A DNA stretch of 64,000 nucleotides from IOR16 sp963521065 (lineage in GTDB: Bacteria > Bacillota > Clostridia > Peptostreptococcales > Anaerovoracaceae): the NCBI GenBank assembly GCA_963521065.1, contig CAUQTI010000002.1, forward strand, positions 1 through 64,000, written 5' to 3'. Every line of letters starts with the position of its first letter. The first letter of the stretch is position 1. The notes beneath the pieces are model-generated. The model was not told the DNA's origin. It was given only the letters and a program-made list of their open reading frames with translations, and searched no databases. Shown here one piece after another: positions 54,040-63,310 of this stretch. The position numbers and the translations under genes are program-made.

Positions 54040-54052
54040 CGGTAAGACCGCA
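54040..54052 (+). other. Small hairpin between leuS and rnj
   Basis: GCGGT-AAG-ACCGC, a 5-bp perfect stem with no T run. It may be an mRNA processing or stability element; function not established. Confidence 0.3.
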
Positions 54053-54072
54053 TTAAAGAAAGGATGTATTTT

Positions 54073-55749
54073 TTGAAAACCAACAACAACAATAGGGGAG
54101 GAAGCGTCAGATTGATTCCACTCGGCGGTTTAAATGAGATCGGAAAAAACATTACCGTCCTGGAGACAAAAAACGATTTAATTATCATTGACTGCGGACT
54201 GTCTTTCCCCGATGATGAAATGTACGGAATTGATATCGTGATTCCCGATTTCAGTTATCTGATTAAAAATAGAGAAAAAATCAGAGGCATGGTACTGACA
54301 CACGGACACGAGGATCACATCGGCGCGATTCCTTATTTATTAAAAGAAATCAATCTGCCGATTTACGGAACCAGACTCACGCTCGGACTGGTTGAGAACA
54401 AATTGAAAGAGCACGGCATAAAAGGTAATTTAAACGTAATTACCGCAGGCGAAACAGTAAAAATGGGTGATTTCAAAGTAGAGACCATACGCACAACCCA
54501 TTCAATTGCAGATGCGATTTGTCTGGCCATTGATACTCCAGCAGGAAAAGTATTCCATACCGGCGACTTTAAAATTGACTATACTCCGCTTGACGGAGAA
54601 CCGATTGATTTTCACCGATTAGCGGAGATTGGAAATAAAGGCGTTCTGTTGATGCTGGCAGACAGTACGAATGCAGAACGAAAAGGCTATACTGCTTCGG
54701 AAAAAACGGTCGGCGTCACTTTGGAAAACATTTTCCGATCCTATAACAGCAGAATTTTAGTGGCAACCTTCTCTTCAAATGTGCATCGTGTTCAAAAGAT
54801 TATCGATACGGCAGTGAAGTTTAAGCGAAAAGTTGCGATTTCAGGAAGAAGCATGCTGAACGTTGTAAATATTTCCATCGAATTGGGATATTTAAAAGTT
54901 CCGGACGGCGTTTTGGTAGATGTGAATAAAATAAAAAATATAAAAGATTCAGAGCTGGTTATTATTACGACCGGAAGTCAAGGGGAGCCAATGTCTGCAC
55001 TTGCAAGAATGGCATCCAATGACCATAAGGCAGTTCAGATTAAAAAAGGCGATGTTGTCGTACTTTCCTCCAGCCCGGTTCCTGGAAATGAAAAAACGGT
55101 TTCAAACATAGTAAACAAGCTTTTTGAAAAAGGGGCTGAAGTAATTTATAACGATATTGCAGATATTCATGTTTCTGGGCATGCTTGTGCAGAAGAACTG
55201 AAATTGATTCATTCTTTGATCAAACCTAAATACTTTATGCCGGTACATGGTGAATACAGACATTTGCGCCAGCATTCTCTGATTGCACAAAATTTAGGAA
55301 TGCCAAAAGAACGTATCTTTATTTTAGGAAATGGGCAAGTCCTTTCTCTACGAAGAAATAAAGTCGATAAATTAAAAGAAGAAGTTGCATGCTCTGCGGT
55401 AATGGTAGATGGCCTCGGTGTTGGCGACGTCGGCAATATTGTTCTTAGAGATCGAAAACTCTTATCAGAAGCTGGGTTGATTATCGTCGTTGCCGGAATC
55501 CAAAAGGGAACCGGCATGGTAATGTCAGGTCCGGATATTATTTCCAGAGGATTTGTGTATGTCAGAGAATCCGAAGATTTGATTGATTCCGCAAGAAAAG
55601 TAGTGGAAGCGCGTCTGGAACGCTGTTATGCAGATGGCGTCAAGGATTGGGCGGCATTAAAAGTTGCAGTTCGCGATGAACTTCGTAACTTCATCTATCA
55701 AAGAACAAAAAGAAGTCCCGTTATTTTACCGATTTTCTTAGAAGTGTAG
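54073..55749 (+). CDS. rnj: Ribonuclease J
   Basis: The 558-residue MBL/beta-CASP nuclease has IPLGGLNEIGKN near the N-terminus, the metal motif LTHGHEDHIGAIPY, HTGDFKIDYTP, the beta-CASP region (SGRSML; DIHVSGHA; MPVHGEYRHL) and a C-terminal domain. It has endonuclease and 5' exonuclease activity in mRNA turnover. TTG 54073 is preferred because GAAAGGATG lies about 10 bases upstream; ATG 54064 abuts the RBS. ylbF follows after 9 bases. Confidence 0.95.
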   Translation: MKTNNNNRGGSVRLIPLGGLNEIGKNITVLETKNDLIIIDCGLSFPDDEMYGIDIVIPDFSYLIKNREKIRGMVLTHGHEDHIGAIPYLLKEINLPIYGTRLTLGLVENKLKEHGIKGNLNVITAGETVKMGDFKVETIRTTHSIADAICLAIDTPAGKVFHTGDFKIDYTPLDGEPIDFHRLAEIGNKGVLLMLADSTNAERKGYTASEKTVGVTLENIFRSYNSRILVATFSSNVHRVQKIIDTAVKFKRKVAISGRSMLNVVNISIELGYLKVPDGVLVDVNKIKNIKDSELVIITTGSQGEPMSALARMASNDHKAVQIKKGDVVVLSSSPVPGNEKTVSNIVNKLFEKGAEVIYNDIADIHVSGHACAEELKLIHSLIKPKYFMPVHGEYRHLRQHSLIAQNLGMPKERIFILGNGQVLSLRRNKVDKLKEEVACSAVMVDGLGVGDVGNIVLRDRKLLSEAGLIIVVAGIQKGTGMVMSGPDIISRGFVYVRESEDLIDSARKVVEARLERCYADGVKDWAALKVAVRDELRNFIYQRTKRSPVILPIFLEV

Positions 55750-55758
55750 GAGGTTGCG

Positions 55759-56091
55759 ATGAACCCTTATGATAAAGCACATGAGCTGGCAAGAGCGTTA
55801 AAAGAATCCCCTGAATATAAAAGCTACATTGCGAAAAAAGAAGAGATTTCCAAGAATGAAGAATTAAGCGCGATGATTAATGACTTTCAAGATAAAAATA
55901 TGAAAATGCAGACACAGCAAATGCTAACCGGAACAGCGGATCAAAGCATTATGGAACAGGTTCAGTCTTTATATCAGATCGTTATGGCAGACCCTTTGGC
56001 TGCTGAATATATGCAGGCAGAGCTCACTTTCACAAAGTTGGTTTCTGATATTTATGGAATTTTAGGGGAAGTGATTCGCGTTGGACAGTAA
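55759..56091 (+). CDS. ylbF: YlbF/YmcA-family protein
   Basis: The 110-residue all-helical protein has the family pattern KAHELARALKESPEYKSY ... KEEISKNEELSAMINDF. B. subtilis YlbF (RicF) acts in a Ric complex that helps RNase Y mature mRNAs. Its position directly after RNase J suggests a role in RNA decay. RBS AGGAGGT. Only one member of the Ric set is present here. Overlaps the next gene by 11 bases. Confidence 0.88.
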   Translation: MNPYDKAHELARALKESPEYKSYIAKKEEISKNEELSAMINDFQDKNMKMQTQQMLTGTADQSIMEQVQSLYQIVMADPLAAEYMQAELTFTKLVSDIYGILGEVIRVGQ

Positions 56092-57172
56092 CTCACAAAA
56101 GGAAATTCGTATTTTATCACGCATTTCCAAAGTGCAGGACGCACTAAAAGAGAAACAACTTGACGGAATTTGGATTACGAAGAAGGAAAATCAGATTTAT
56201 TTATCTGATTTTCCTTCCTCTAATTGCTATCTGCTATTGACGCAAGACAAAAGTTATCTTTTGACTGATTTCCGTTATATTGAAGCGGCGAAAGATTCTT
56301 GCCCTATGTATGAGATCATATTGCTTGACAGTAAATATTCCGAGACTGATTTTCTAAAAGAGATGAATTTATCTACAATTGGAACAGAAAACGAAACATT
56401 AACTGTAAATAGTTATGGTAAACTAAAAGACGTTGTACCGGACGTGAGTTGGAAAGATTGCAGCGGCCTAGTCGAGGAGATACGTCAGATAAAGGATGCC
56501 TTTGAATTGGATGCGATTAAGCGTTCCGCAGCTCTGACAGATGACTGCTTTTCTTATATGCTTACGACATTACAGCCGGGGATGAGTGAGAAGGAAGCGG
56601 CACTGGAAATTGAGCTGTACTTTAAAAAGCATGGAGCGTCCGCCTTATCCTTTGAGACAATTTGCGTTTCCGGTGTACGAAGCTCTTTACCGCATGGTGT
56701 ACCCACCGATAAAAAGATTGAATCCGGTGATTTGCTAACAATGGATTTTGGCTGTGTTTTAGAGGGATATTGTTCCGATATGACAAGAACTGTTGCAATT
56801 GGTTCGGTGACACCGGAACAGCGAAAGATTTATGACTTAGTTTTAGAAGCGCAAAAGAACGCGATTGATAACTTGAAAGCAGGAATGTCCTATATTGATG
56901 GAGACCGCCTTGCTCGTCAAGTCATTGAAGATGCCGGATACGGGTCATACTTTGGACATGGTCTTGGACATGGAGTCGGACTTGAAATTCATGAAGCCCC
57001 AACTTTAAGCCCAAGAGGAAAAGGCACGTTGAAAGAAAACATGACGGTTACGATTGAGCCTGGGATTTATCTTCCTCAGAAATTTGGGATTCGAATTGAA
57101 GACTTGGCAATTGTCACTTCGTTTGGTATAATAAATACGGTTCATTCGGAAAAAGAGCTAATTATTATCTAA
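56081..57172 (+). CDS. M24-family Xaa-Pro peptidase
   Basis: The 363-residue protein has an N-terminal creatinase-like domain and a pita-bread catalytic domain with the metal ligands: SGDLLTMDFGCVLEGYCSDM (two Asp), GHGLGHGVGLEIHE (His), and TIEPGIYLP (Glu) with GIRIEDL (Glu). It probably cleaves N-terminal residues before proline. The TTG start at 56081 follows AGGGGAAG inside ylbF. efp follows, an order widespread in Firmicutes. Confidence 0.94.
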   Translation: MDSNSQKEIRILSRISKVQDALKEKQLDGIWITKKENQIYLSDFPSSNCYLLLTQDKSYLLTDFRYIEAAKDSCPMYEIILLDSKYSETDFLKEMNLSTIGTENETLTVNSYGKLKDVVPDVSWKDCSGLVEEIRQIKDAFELDAIKRSAALTDDCFSYMLTTLQPGMSEKEAALEIELYFKKHGASALSFETICVSGVRSSLPHGVPTDKKIESGDLLTMDFGCVLEGYCSDMTRTVAIGSVTPEQRKIYDLVLEAQKNAIDNLKAGMSYIDGDRLARQVIEDAGYGSYFGHGLGHGVGLEIHEAPTLSPRGKGTLKENMTVTIEPGIYLPQKFGIRIEDLAIVTSFGIINTVHSEKELIII

Positions 57173-57211
57173 AAGGATTGATTAGATATATTTACAATGG
57201 AGGAATAAACA

Positions 57212-57772
57212 ATGATTTATGCAAGTGATTTTAGAAAAGGCGTTACGTTTGACATCAATGGAGAGCCACATGTTGTTATGGATTTTCAGCACGTAAAGCC
57301 CGGAAAAGGTGCAGCTTTTGTAAGAACCAAGTATAAAAACATATTAACTGGTGCAACGAGAGAAGAAGCCTTTAATCCAAATGATAAATTCCCGAAGGCA
57401 CACATTGACACAAAACAAATGCAGTATTTATATAATGATGGAGAACTCTATTATTTCATGGATCAGGAAACATTTGATCAGGTTCCTATCAGCGAAGAGC
57501 AGGTGGAGGATGCAATCAAGTATTTAAGAGAAAATGACGTTGCCACCATTAAATTTTATAAGGGAAGCGCGTTCTTAGTAGAAGCTCCTAATTTTGTAAA
57601 CCTTAAGGTCATTGAAACTGAACCCGGCGTAAAAGGCGATACAGCTACAAACGTAACCAAAGCAGCGGTTGTAGAAACCGGTGCATCAATTCAGGTTCCA
57701 ATTTTTATTGAAGAAGGCGAATTGATCCAGATTGACACCAGAACTGGCGAATATTTAGGAAGAGCTAAATAA
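57212..57772 (+). CDS. efp: Elongation factor P
   Basis: The 186-residue three-domain protein has DFQHVKPGKGAAFVRTK, whose Lys in PGKGAA (about residue 32) is the usual modification site, and the C-terminal signature TDTRTGEYLGRAK-like end (IDTRTGEYLGRAK). It relieves ribosome stalling at polyproline. RBS TGGAGGAATAAAC. A terminator follows. Confidence 0.98.
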   Translation: MIYASDFRKGVTFDINGEPHVVMDFQHVKPGKGAAFVRTKYKNILTGATREEAFNPNDKFPKAHIDTKQMQYLYNDGELYYFMDQETFDQVPISEEQVEDAIKYLRENDVATIKFYKGSAFLVEAPNFVNLKVIETEPGVKGDTATNVTKAAVVETGASIQVPIFIEEGELIQIDTRTGEYLGRAK

Positions 57773-57786
57773 ATACAGGCAATGAT

Positions 57787-57820
57787 TTCGCAGAGTGGTA
57801 ACATTCTGCGAATATTTTTT
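57787..57820 (+). terminator. Terminator after efp
   Basis: TTCGCAGA (57787-57794) pairs with TCTGCGAA (57805-57812), followed by TATTTTTTG. The stop of this unit lies 23 bases before the mltG RBS. Confidence 0.85.
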
Positions 57821-57842
57821 GTATTTACATAGGAGAGTATGT

Positions 57843-58898
57843 ATGGGGAAGAAATCTAAAAAAAAGAAGAAAAGCAGTCGAGTTACAAAAACACTCCTTA
57901 TTTTAGCGAGCATATGTATGCTGTTTTCTGCGGCATTTTTTATTTTTTTAGAAAAAGCCGTAAAACCTGTTGACGTAGAAAATTCTCAGCCGATTTCTGT
58001 TCAGATACCGGTTGGGACAGGAACCGGAGGAATTGCTGAAATATTAAAAGAGAATGGGCTAATCAACAACACTCCCATTTTTCGTTTTGAATCTAAAGCA
58101 AAAGGGTATGATGGGAAGTATAAGGCTGGAGAATATATGCTTTCAAAAAGCATGTCCATGCTCACTATCATGGAGAAAATCGTTTCGGGAAATGTGAACA
58201 CCGTTCGTTTTACGATTCCGGAAGGGTATACTCTAAAAAAAATAACCGAGAAATTAAACGCACAGGGATTAATTAATGAAGAACTCTTTTTACAGGAGCT
58301 GAAATCCGGAGAATATGACTATGATTTCCTGAAAGATGCCCAAAAGAGCGAGCTCCGTTTAGAAGGTTTTTTATATCCTGAAACGTATGATGTATATACA
58401 ACTGCTTCGGAGCGAGATATTATAGACCGCATGTTATTACAATTTGATAAAGTGTTTAAGCCTGAATATTATGAGCGGGCAAAAGAGTTAAACCTAAGCA
58501 TTAATGAAGTCATTACAATCGCTTCTATCATACAGGGGGAAGCGGTCAAAGAAGATGAAATGGATTTGATTTCCAGTGTAATTTATAATCGCTTGAAGAT
58601 TAACATGAGACTTCAAGTGGATGCAACAGTTCAATATGCACTGCAAGAACGCACTGACCGTGTTACCGTGAAAAACACGGAGGTAGATTCTCCGTATAAC
58701 ACATATCAAAATAAGGGGCTTCCACCCGGACCAATTTGCTCACCAGGCATTAAGGCAATTGAAGCGGCACTTTACCCTGCGGAAACAAATTATATTTATT
58801 TCGTAGCAAAGGGAGACGGATATCACGCATTTACTCATGATTATGATCAATTTTTAAGAGATAAAAATGCTTATATTAAAAAAACATTTGGAGAATGA
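57843..58898 (+). CDS. mltG: Endolytic murein transglycosylase MltG
   Basis: The 351-residue protein has a very basic N-terminus (GKKSKKKKKS), one membrane helix (about 15-38), and an extracytoplasmic YceG domain: FTIPEGYTLKKI, the catalytic-Glu region IIQGEAVKEDEM, VIYNRLKINMRLQVDATVQYAL and PGPICSPG. It ends nascent glycan strands. ATG 57843 follows AGGAGAG. The next gene overlaps by its alternate start. Confidence 0.95.
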   Translation: MGKKSKKKKKSSRVTKTLLILASICMLFSAAFFIFLEKAVKPVDVENSQPISVQIPVGTGTGGIAEILKENGLINNTPIFRFESKAKGYDGKYKAGEYMLSKSMSMLTIMEKIVSGNVNTVRFTIPEGYTLKKITEKLNAQGLINEELFLQELKSGEYDYDFLKDAQKSELRLEGFLYPETYDVYTTASERDIIDRMLLQFDKVFKPEYYERAKELNLSINEVITIASIIQGEAVKEDEMDLISSVIYNRLKINMRLQVDATVQYALQERTDRVTVKNTEVDSPYNTYQNKGLPPGPICSPGIKAIEAALYPAETNYIYFVAKGDGYHAFTHDYDQFLRDKNAYIKKTFGE

Positions 58899-58900
58899 GA

Positions 58901-59569
58901 ATGAACATTATGACGGAGCAGGTTACCGCATATTTAGACGAGCTGTACCAGCCATTAAATCCATTTTTAGAGCAATTAAGAGTGGATGCACAAACGAATA
59001 AAGTCCCTATTATTTTAAGAGATACGGAGATGCTGTTAGGGAATCTTTTACGGCTGCGAAAACCCAAAAGAATCCTCGAAATTGGAACTGCTGTAGGCTA
59101 TTCTGCAATTTATTTTGCTTCTGTTTGCGAAGGAGTGGAAATTACGACTTTAGAGGTTTCGGAAGAGAGTGTGGCAATTGCAAAAGAAAATATACAAAAA
59201 GCTGGAATGTCCGGACAGATTGAAGTAATCACAGGCGATGCAAAAGAAAGCCTGCTTCTTTTAGACGGACAGGTGCAGGAAAAAGAGAGGCAGCTGTATG
59301 ATTTTATTTTTATAGATGCTGCGAAAGGGCAATATCAGGCATTTTGGGATGCTTGCCAGCCCCTTTGCGCACCGCAGGCCTTACTTGTGTCAGATAATGT
59401 TCTTTTCAAAGGGATGACGGCTTCCGATGACTTTGTTCTAAATCGGAAATATAATACAATTATACGCCGTATGAGAGAATATCTGCATAATATCACGAAC
59501 CTGGAAACAGCAGATACTTGTGTGCTGGCAGTTGGAGATGGTGTTGCTGTCAGCTTTATGAAGGGATAA
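58901..59569 (+). CDS. trmR: tRNA 5-hydroxyuridine methyltransferase (TrmR-like)
   Basis: The 222-residue class I SAM methyltransferase has EIGTAVGYSAIYFAS (SAM loop), TLEVSEESVAIAKENI and DFIFIDAAKGQYQAFWDAC. The family is COMT-like; B. subtilis TrmR (YrrM), encoded in the same mltG-trmR-trhP order, makes 5-methoxyuridine at tRNA position 34. ATG 58901 has GGAG at a 7-base gap; ATG 58895 is too close to it. Gene order makes this assignment fairly strong. Confidence 0.9.
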   Translation: MNIMTEQVTAYLDELYQPLNPFLEQLRVDAQTNKVPIILRDTEMLLGNLLRLRKPKRILEIGTAVGYSAIYFASVCEGVEITTLEVSEESVAIAKENIQKAGMSGQIEVITGDAKESLLLLDGQVQEKERQLYDFIFIDAAKGQYQAFWDACQPLCAPQALLVSDNVLFKGMTASDDFVLNRKYNTIIRRMREYLHNITNLETADTCVLAVGDGVAVSFMKG

Positions 59570-59576
59570 AAGAGGT

Positions 59577-60803
59577 ATGGAAAAAATCGAGCTTCTGGCT
59601 CCGGCCGGTGATTTGGAAAAGCTAAAAATTGCAATTGATTACGGCGCCGATGCCATCTATATGGCGGGCGAGCTGTTTGGTCTTCGTGCAGGCGCAAAAA
59701 ATTTCAGCTTTGAGGAAATGCGTGAGGGTTTGCAGTATGCCCATGAGCGTGGTAAAAAAGGATTCCTCACAATGAACGTATTTGCGCATAATGATGATAT
59801 TGAGAGCATGAAAGAATATCTTTCTCAATTGAAAGCTTTACCGATTGATGCATACATTGTGTCAGACCCTGGTGTGATTCAGATGATATGGGAAATAATT
59901 CCGGATGCAGAAATTCATTTAAGCACTCAGGCGAATACGACAAACTATAAAACTGCCGCGTTCTGGCATCAGCAGGGCGTAAAGCGCATCGTGCTTGCGC
60001 GGGAGCTTTCATTTGATGAAATAAAAGGCTTTCGCGAAAACCTCCCAGAGGAAGCACAGCTGGAAGCCTTTGTTCAGGGTGCTATGTGTATTTCTTATTC
60101 CGGTCGCTGCCTTTTAAGTAATTTCATGATTGAACGTGACGCAAACAGGGGCATGTGTGCACACCCGTGTCGTTGGAAATACAGCCTGCAAGAAGAGAAA
60201 CGACCGGGAGAATACTATCCGGTAGAAGAAGATGAGAGAGGGACCTATATCTTTAACTCAAGGGATCTATGTATGATTGAACACATACCGGATTTGATTA
60301 CATCAGGGCTTTCTTCGCTTAAAATCGAGGGCCGAATGAAAAGTATTTTTTATGTAGCAACGATTGTCGGGGCTTATCGCAAAGCAATTGATGCATATTA
60401 TGAGCAAGGTGAAAAATATCAAGTTCAGCCAGAGTGGATGGAAGAGTTGCGAAAGGTCAGCAACCGCCATTTTACAACGGGTTTTTATTATCGCAGACCG
60501 ACAAATGAAGATCAAAATTATGAAAGCAGCGCATATTACCGAGAATATACTTTTTTAGGAATCGTTCATGATTACGATGCGGCAACAGGTTTTGCGACAG
60601 TAGAACAAAGAAATAAGATAACGCTTGGTGATGAAGTTGAAATTTTTGGACCGGCAAGTGACTACTTTAAACAAAAAATTGAAGTTATGCTCAATGAAGA
60701 AGGGGAAGCCATCTCAGAAGCACCGCATGCACAGCAAATGTTGAAAATTAAAGTATCGAAACCGGTGTCTGAGAAGTTCATGCTTCGCAAAAAGAAAGAA
60801 TAA
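59577..60803 (+). CDS. trhP: U32-family tRNA hydroxylation protein (TrhP-like)
   Basis: The 408-residue U32 protein has APAGDLEKLKIAIDYGADAI at the N-terminus, LSTQANTTN, and the family signature GAMCISYSGRCLLSN with Cys in CAHPCRWKY that may hold an Fe-S cluster. Known: TrhP uses prephenate to form 5-hydroxyuridine in tRNA, the substrate of TrmR. Here it is one gene where B. subtilis has two (trhP1, trhP2). It starts 7 bases after trmR. Confidence 0.9.
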   Translation: MEKIELLAPAGDLEKLKIAIDYGADAIYMAGELFGLRAGAKNFSFEEMREGLQYAHERGKKGFLTMNVFAHNDDIESMKEYLSQLKALPIDAYIVSDPGVIQMIWEIIPDAEIHLSTQANTTNYKTAAFWHQQGVKRIVLARELSFDEIKGFRENLPEEAQLEAFVQGAMCISYSGRCLLSNFMIERDANRGMCAHPCRWKYSLQEEKRPGEYYPVEEDERGTYIFNSRDLCMIEHIPDLITSGLSSLKIEGRMKSIFYVATIVGAYRKAIDAYYEQGEKYQVQPEWMEELRKVSNRHFTTGFYYRRPTNEDQNYESSAYYREYTFLGIVHDYDAATGFATVEQRNKITLGDEVEIFGPASDYFKQKIEVMLNEEGEAISEAPHAQQMLKIKVSKPVSEKFMLRKKKE

Positions 60804-60805
60804 GA

Positions 60806-60834
60806 TTGAATTTTCATTAAATTTATGGTATAAT
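60806..60834 (+). promoter_or_regulatory. Promoter of the CNNM/CorC-type gene
   Basis: TTGAAT (60806-60811), 17 bases, TATAAT (60829-60834). The leader is about 52 bases. Confidence 0.7.
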
Positions 60835-60893
60835 ATACTAAGTTTTGATGGAAAACATATAATAGGATTTATTTAATTAGGAGGAATTTAGAA

Positions 60894-62315
60894 ATGATGG
60901 ACTCTAGTCCAGACCCCAGTACGCCACTGTTATTCAAATTATTATTTTTAGCACTATTGATACTGATTAATGCTTTTTTTGCTTCCGCAGAGATGGCGTT
61001 TGTATCCTTGAATAAAAATAAAATTAAATTGCTAGCCAATCAGGAAAATAAAAAAGCACTGCTGCTTCAGCGGCTGATTGAGGAGCCAAACAAATTTTTG
61101 TCGACGATTCAGGTCGCAATTACGCTTGCCGGATTTTTATCCAGTGCGTCTGCAGCCACATCAATGTCAGCAGGAATTGCTGTTTTTCTGCACCAGTTTG
61201 GTATCCCTTATGAAACACAAATTGCAATCGTGCTAGTAACCTTGGCTTTGAGTTATTTTACACTGGTATTCGGCGAACTTCTGCCTAAGCGTCTAGCCCT
61301 GCAAAATGCAGAAAAAATGGCACTCTTTGCAGTAAAACCAATTTTGTTTATCTCTAAAATTGCTGCGCCGTTTGTCAAGCTGTTGTCGCTTTCTGTCTCC
61401 TTTCTGCTAAAGCTTTTAGGAAAGGATCAATACGACCAGATTGACGAGTATTCCGAAGAAGAAATTCGTTCTCTGCTTGAAGCGGGCCAGGAGTCCGGAC
61501 AGATTAACGAAACCGGACGTGAAATGATTAACAGCATTTTTGAATTTGATGACAAATTGGCCTATGAGATTATGACACCGAGAACGGATGTATTCCTGAT
61601 TGATGTCAATGACGATTTGACTGAATATCTAGATGAGCTTCTCGAAGAACGTTATTCGAGAATTCCGGTTTATAACAAAGACAGCGATGATATCATCGGC
61701 GTGCTTTACATGAAGGACTTTATGATCGAAGCGAGAAAGCACGGCTTTGAAAATGTAGATATCCGTCCTATTTTACAAAAACCGTTTTTTGTTCCGGAAA
61801 GTAAAAAAATCAACGAACTATTCAGCGAACTCCAGCTTTCTAAAATGCACATTGCAATCTTGATTGATGAATATGGCGGCTTTTCGGGCATCGTTACGAT
61901 GGAAGATATTATTGAAGAGGTAATGGGAAACATCGGCGATGAATATGATGATGACGAACCACAATTGGAATTGATTGATGAAACGACGTATATGGTGGAT
62001 GGACAATACTATTTAGATGATTTGAGCGAAGAATTAGGATTGGAGCTGGAATCTGAAAACCACGAAACCATCGGCGGATTTATTATTGATTTGATGGGTG
62101 AAATCCCAGAGGAAAATGAAACGGAGGAGCGTATTGTATCCCATGAAGGATGTACCTTTAAAGTGGAATCCGTAAAAGATCGCAGAATTGATAAGGTCCG
62201 TATTATGTTGACACCAAAGGAAGCTGCAAACGAAGAAGACCCGTCTGTTTTACCAGATGAAAATGCGACTTTAAAGGAGCTGCCCGTTGGAGAACAAAAA
62301 ACACAAGAAGCATAA
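60894..62315 (+). CDS. CNNM/CorC-type membrane protein (hemolysin C family)
   Basis: The 473-residue protein has a DUF21/CNNM membrane domain (about 15-200, four helices; FFASAEMAFVSLNKNKIK) and two CBS domains (about 215-340; IMTPRTDVFLID, YSRIPVYN, ILIDEYGGFSGIVTMEDIIEE). A CorC/HlyC C-terminal domain (about 355-445) follows. The family includes magnesium exporters; hemolysin naming is historical. RBS GGAGGAATTTAGAA. A terminator-like hairpin with an embedded spoIIIAA start region follows. Confidence 0.93.
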   Translation: MMDSSPDPSTPLLFKLLFLALLILINAFFASAEMAFVSLNKNKIKLLANQENKKALLLQRLIEEPNKFLSTIQVAITLAGFLSSASAATSMSAGIAVFLHQFGIPYETQIAIVLVTLALSYFTLVFGELLPKRLALQNAEKMALFAVKPILFISKIAAPFVKLLSLSVSFLLKLLGKDQYDQIDEYSEEEIRSLLEAGQESGQINETGREMINSIFEFDDKLAYEIMTPRTDVFLIDVNDDLTEYLDELLEERYSRIPVYNKDSDDIIGVLYMKDFMIEARKHGFENVDIRPILQKPFFVPESKKINELFSELQLSKMHIAILIDEYGGFSGIVTMEDIIEEVMGNIGDEYDDDEPQLELIDETTYMVDGQYYLDDLSEELGLELESENHETIGGFIIDLMGEIPEENETEERIVSHEGCTFKVESVKDRRIDKVRIMLTPKEAANEEDPSVLPDENATLKELPVGEQKTQEA

Positions 62316-62327
62316 TTGAATATGACA

Positions 62328-62356
62328 CATAACCTTCTGTCTCTCCTGCATATAAT
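62328..62356 (+). promoter_or_regulatory. Candidate sigma-E-type promoter of spoIIIAA
   Basis: CATATAAT (62349-62356) resembles the sigma-E -10 (CATACAnT), with a weak -35 CATAACC about 14 bases upstream. In B. subtilis the spoIIIA operon is a sigma-E regulon member. Transcription would begin about 62363, just after the left arm of the hairpin. Confidence 0.4.
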
Positions 62357-62380
62357 GGAAATGGGACAGGAGGTTTTTTT
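62332..62380 (+). terminator. Terminator hairpin overlapping the spoIIIAA ribosome binding site
   Basis: ACCTTCTGTCTC (62332-62343) pairs with GGGACAGGAGGT (62363-62374): 12 bp with two G-U pairs and a 19-base loop, followed by seven T. The right arm contains AGGAGG (62368-62373), the spoIIIAA Shine-Dalgarno, 7 bases before ATG 62381. The loop contains CATATAAT. Confidence 0.8.
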
Positions 62381-63310
62381 ATGAAGAAAAATACAGCCTT
62401 ATTTGAAAAATTACCGTTAGAATTAGCCGTTGAGCTGCAGCGTATGCCAATAGAAGTACAAGAGCAATTGCAGGAAATCCGCATTAAAATTGGACATCCT
62501 ATTCTACTGTATGCAGGAAATAAAGAATATGTATTAAAGAGAAGTGCTGATTCGAAGGTTGACAAAGAATATATTAATAATGTGTGTAATTGTATACTTA
62601 ATCATTCGGTTTACGCACACCAGCATGATCTTGCAAATGGCTTTGTTACAATAGAAGGCGGGCATCGCGTGGGGTTTTGCGGAAGAGCAGTTATGGAAAA
62701 TGGAATCGTCAGCACGCTTACCAATATTACTTCGTTAAACATTAGAAAAAGCCGTCAGATTCCTGGAATTTCTGAACCCTATTATTCATATTTGACAAGC
62801 AAGGAGGGACATTTTTATAACACAATTTTAATTTCTCCACCTAAATGCGGAAAAACGACAATGCTCAGAGACTTAATTCGTAATTTAAGCGGACATGGCT
62901 TTAAAGTAGGGGTTTGTGACGAGCGCTCAGAAATTGCCGGATTTGATCATTTTGGTGCTTCCTTTGATTTAGGGACAAGAACGGACGTTCTGGATTCGTG
63001 TCCAAAAGAAAAAGCAATGATTATGTTGATTCGATCCATGGCCCCAGACATCATTGCAACCGATGAAATTGGAAAAGAGGCGGACTATGATGCCATTTAT
63101 TCTGCGGTCACTGCAGGCGTTGGCCTCTTGACGACCGTCCATGGAAACAGTTATGAGGATTTACTTCGCTCTCAAGCTAAGAAATTTATAGAAAGCGGAA
63201 TTTTTCAAAGGATTTTATATTTAGGAAACTACCCGAGAATCGGAACTGTAAAAAAAATAACGGATGAAAAAAATCAAATTCTTTACTCTGGAGAAAGGAG
63301 CATTGTATGA
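62381..63310 (+). CDS. spoIIIAA: Stage III sporulation protein AA
   Basis: The 309-residue cytoplasmic ATPase has Walker A PPKCGKTTMLRDL (about 152-164), a Walker B-like DIIATDEIG and a TTVHGNSYEDLLRS segment, typical of secretion ATPases. It powers the SpoIIIA-SpoIIQ channel between mother cell and forespore. The next gene overlaps by 4 bases. Confidence 0.95.
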   Translation: MKKNTALFEKLPLELAVELQRMPIEVQEQLQEIRIKIGHPILLYAGNKEYVLKRSADSKVDKEYINNVCNCILNHSVYAHQHDLANGFVTIEGGHRVGFCGRAVMENGIVSTLTNITSLNIRKSRQIPGISEPYYSYLTSKEGHFYNTILISPPKCGKTTMLRDLIRNLSGHGFKVGVCDERSEIAGFDHFGASFDLGTRTDVLDSCPKEKAMIMLIRSMAPDIIATDEIGKEADYDAIYSAVTAGVGLLTTVHGNSYEDLLRSQAKKFIESGIFQRILYLGNYPRIGTVKKITDEKNQILYSGERSIV

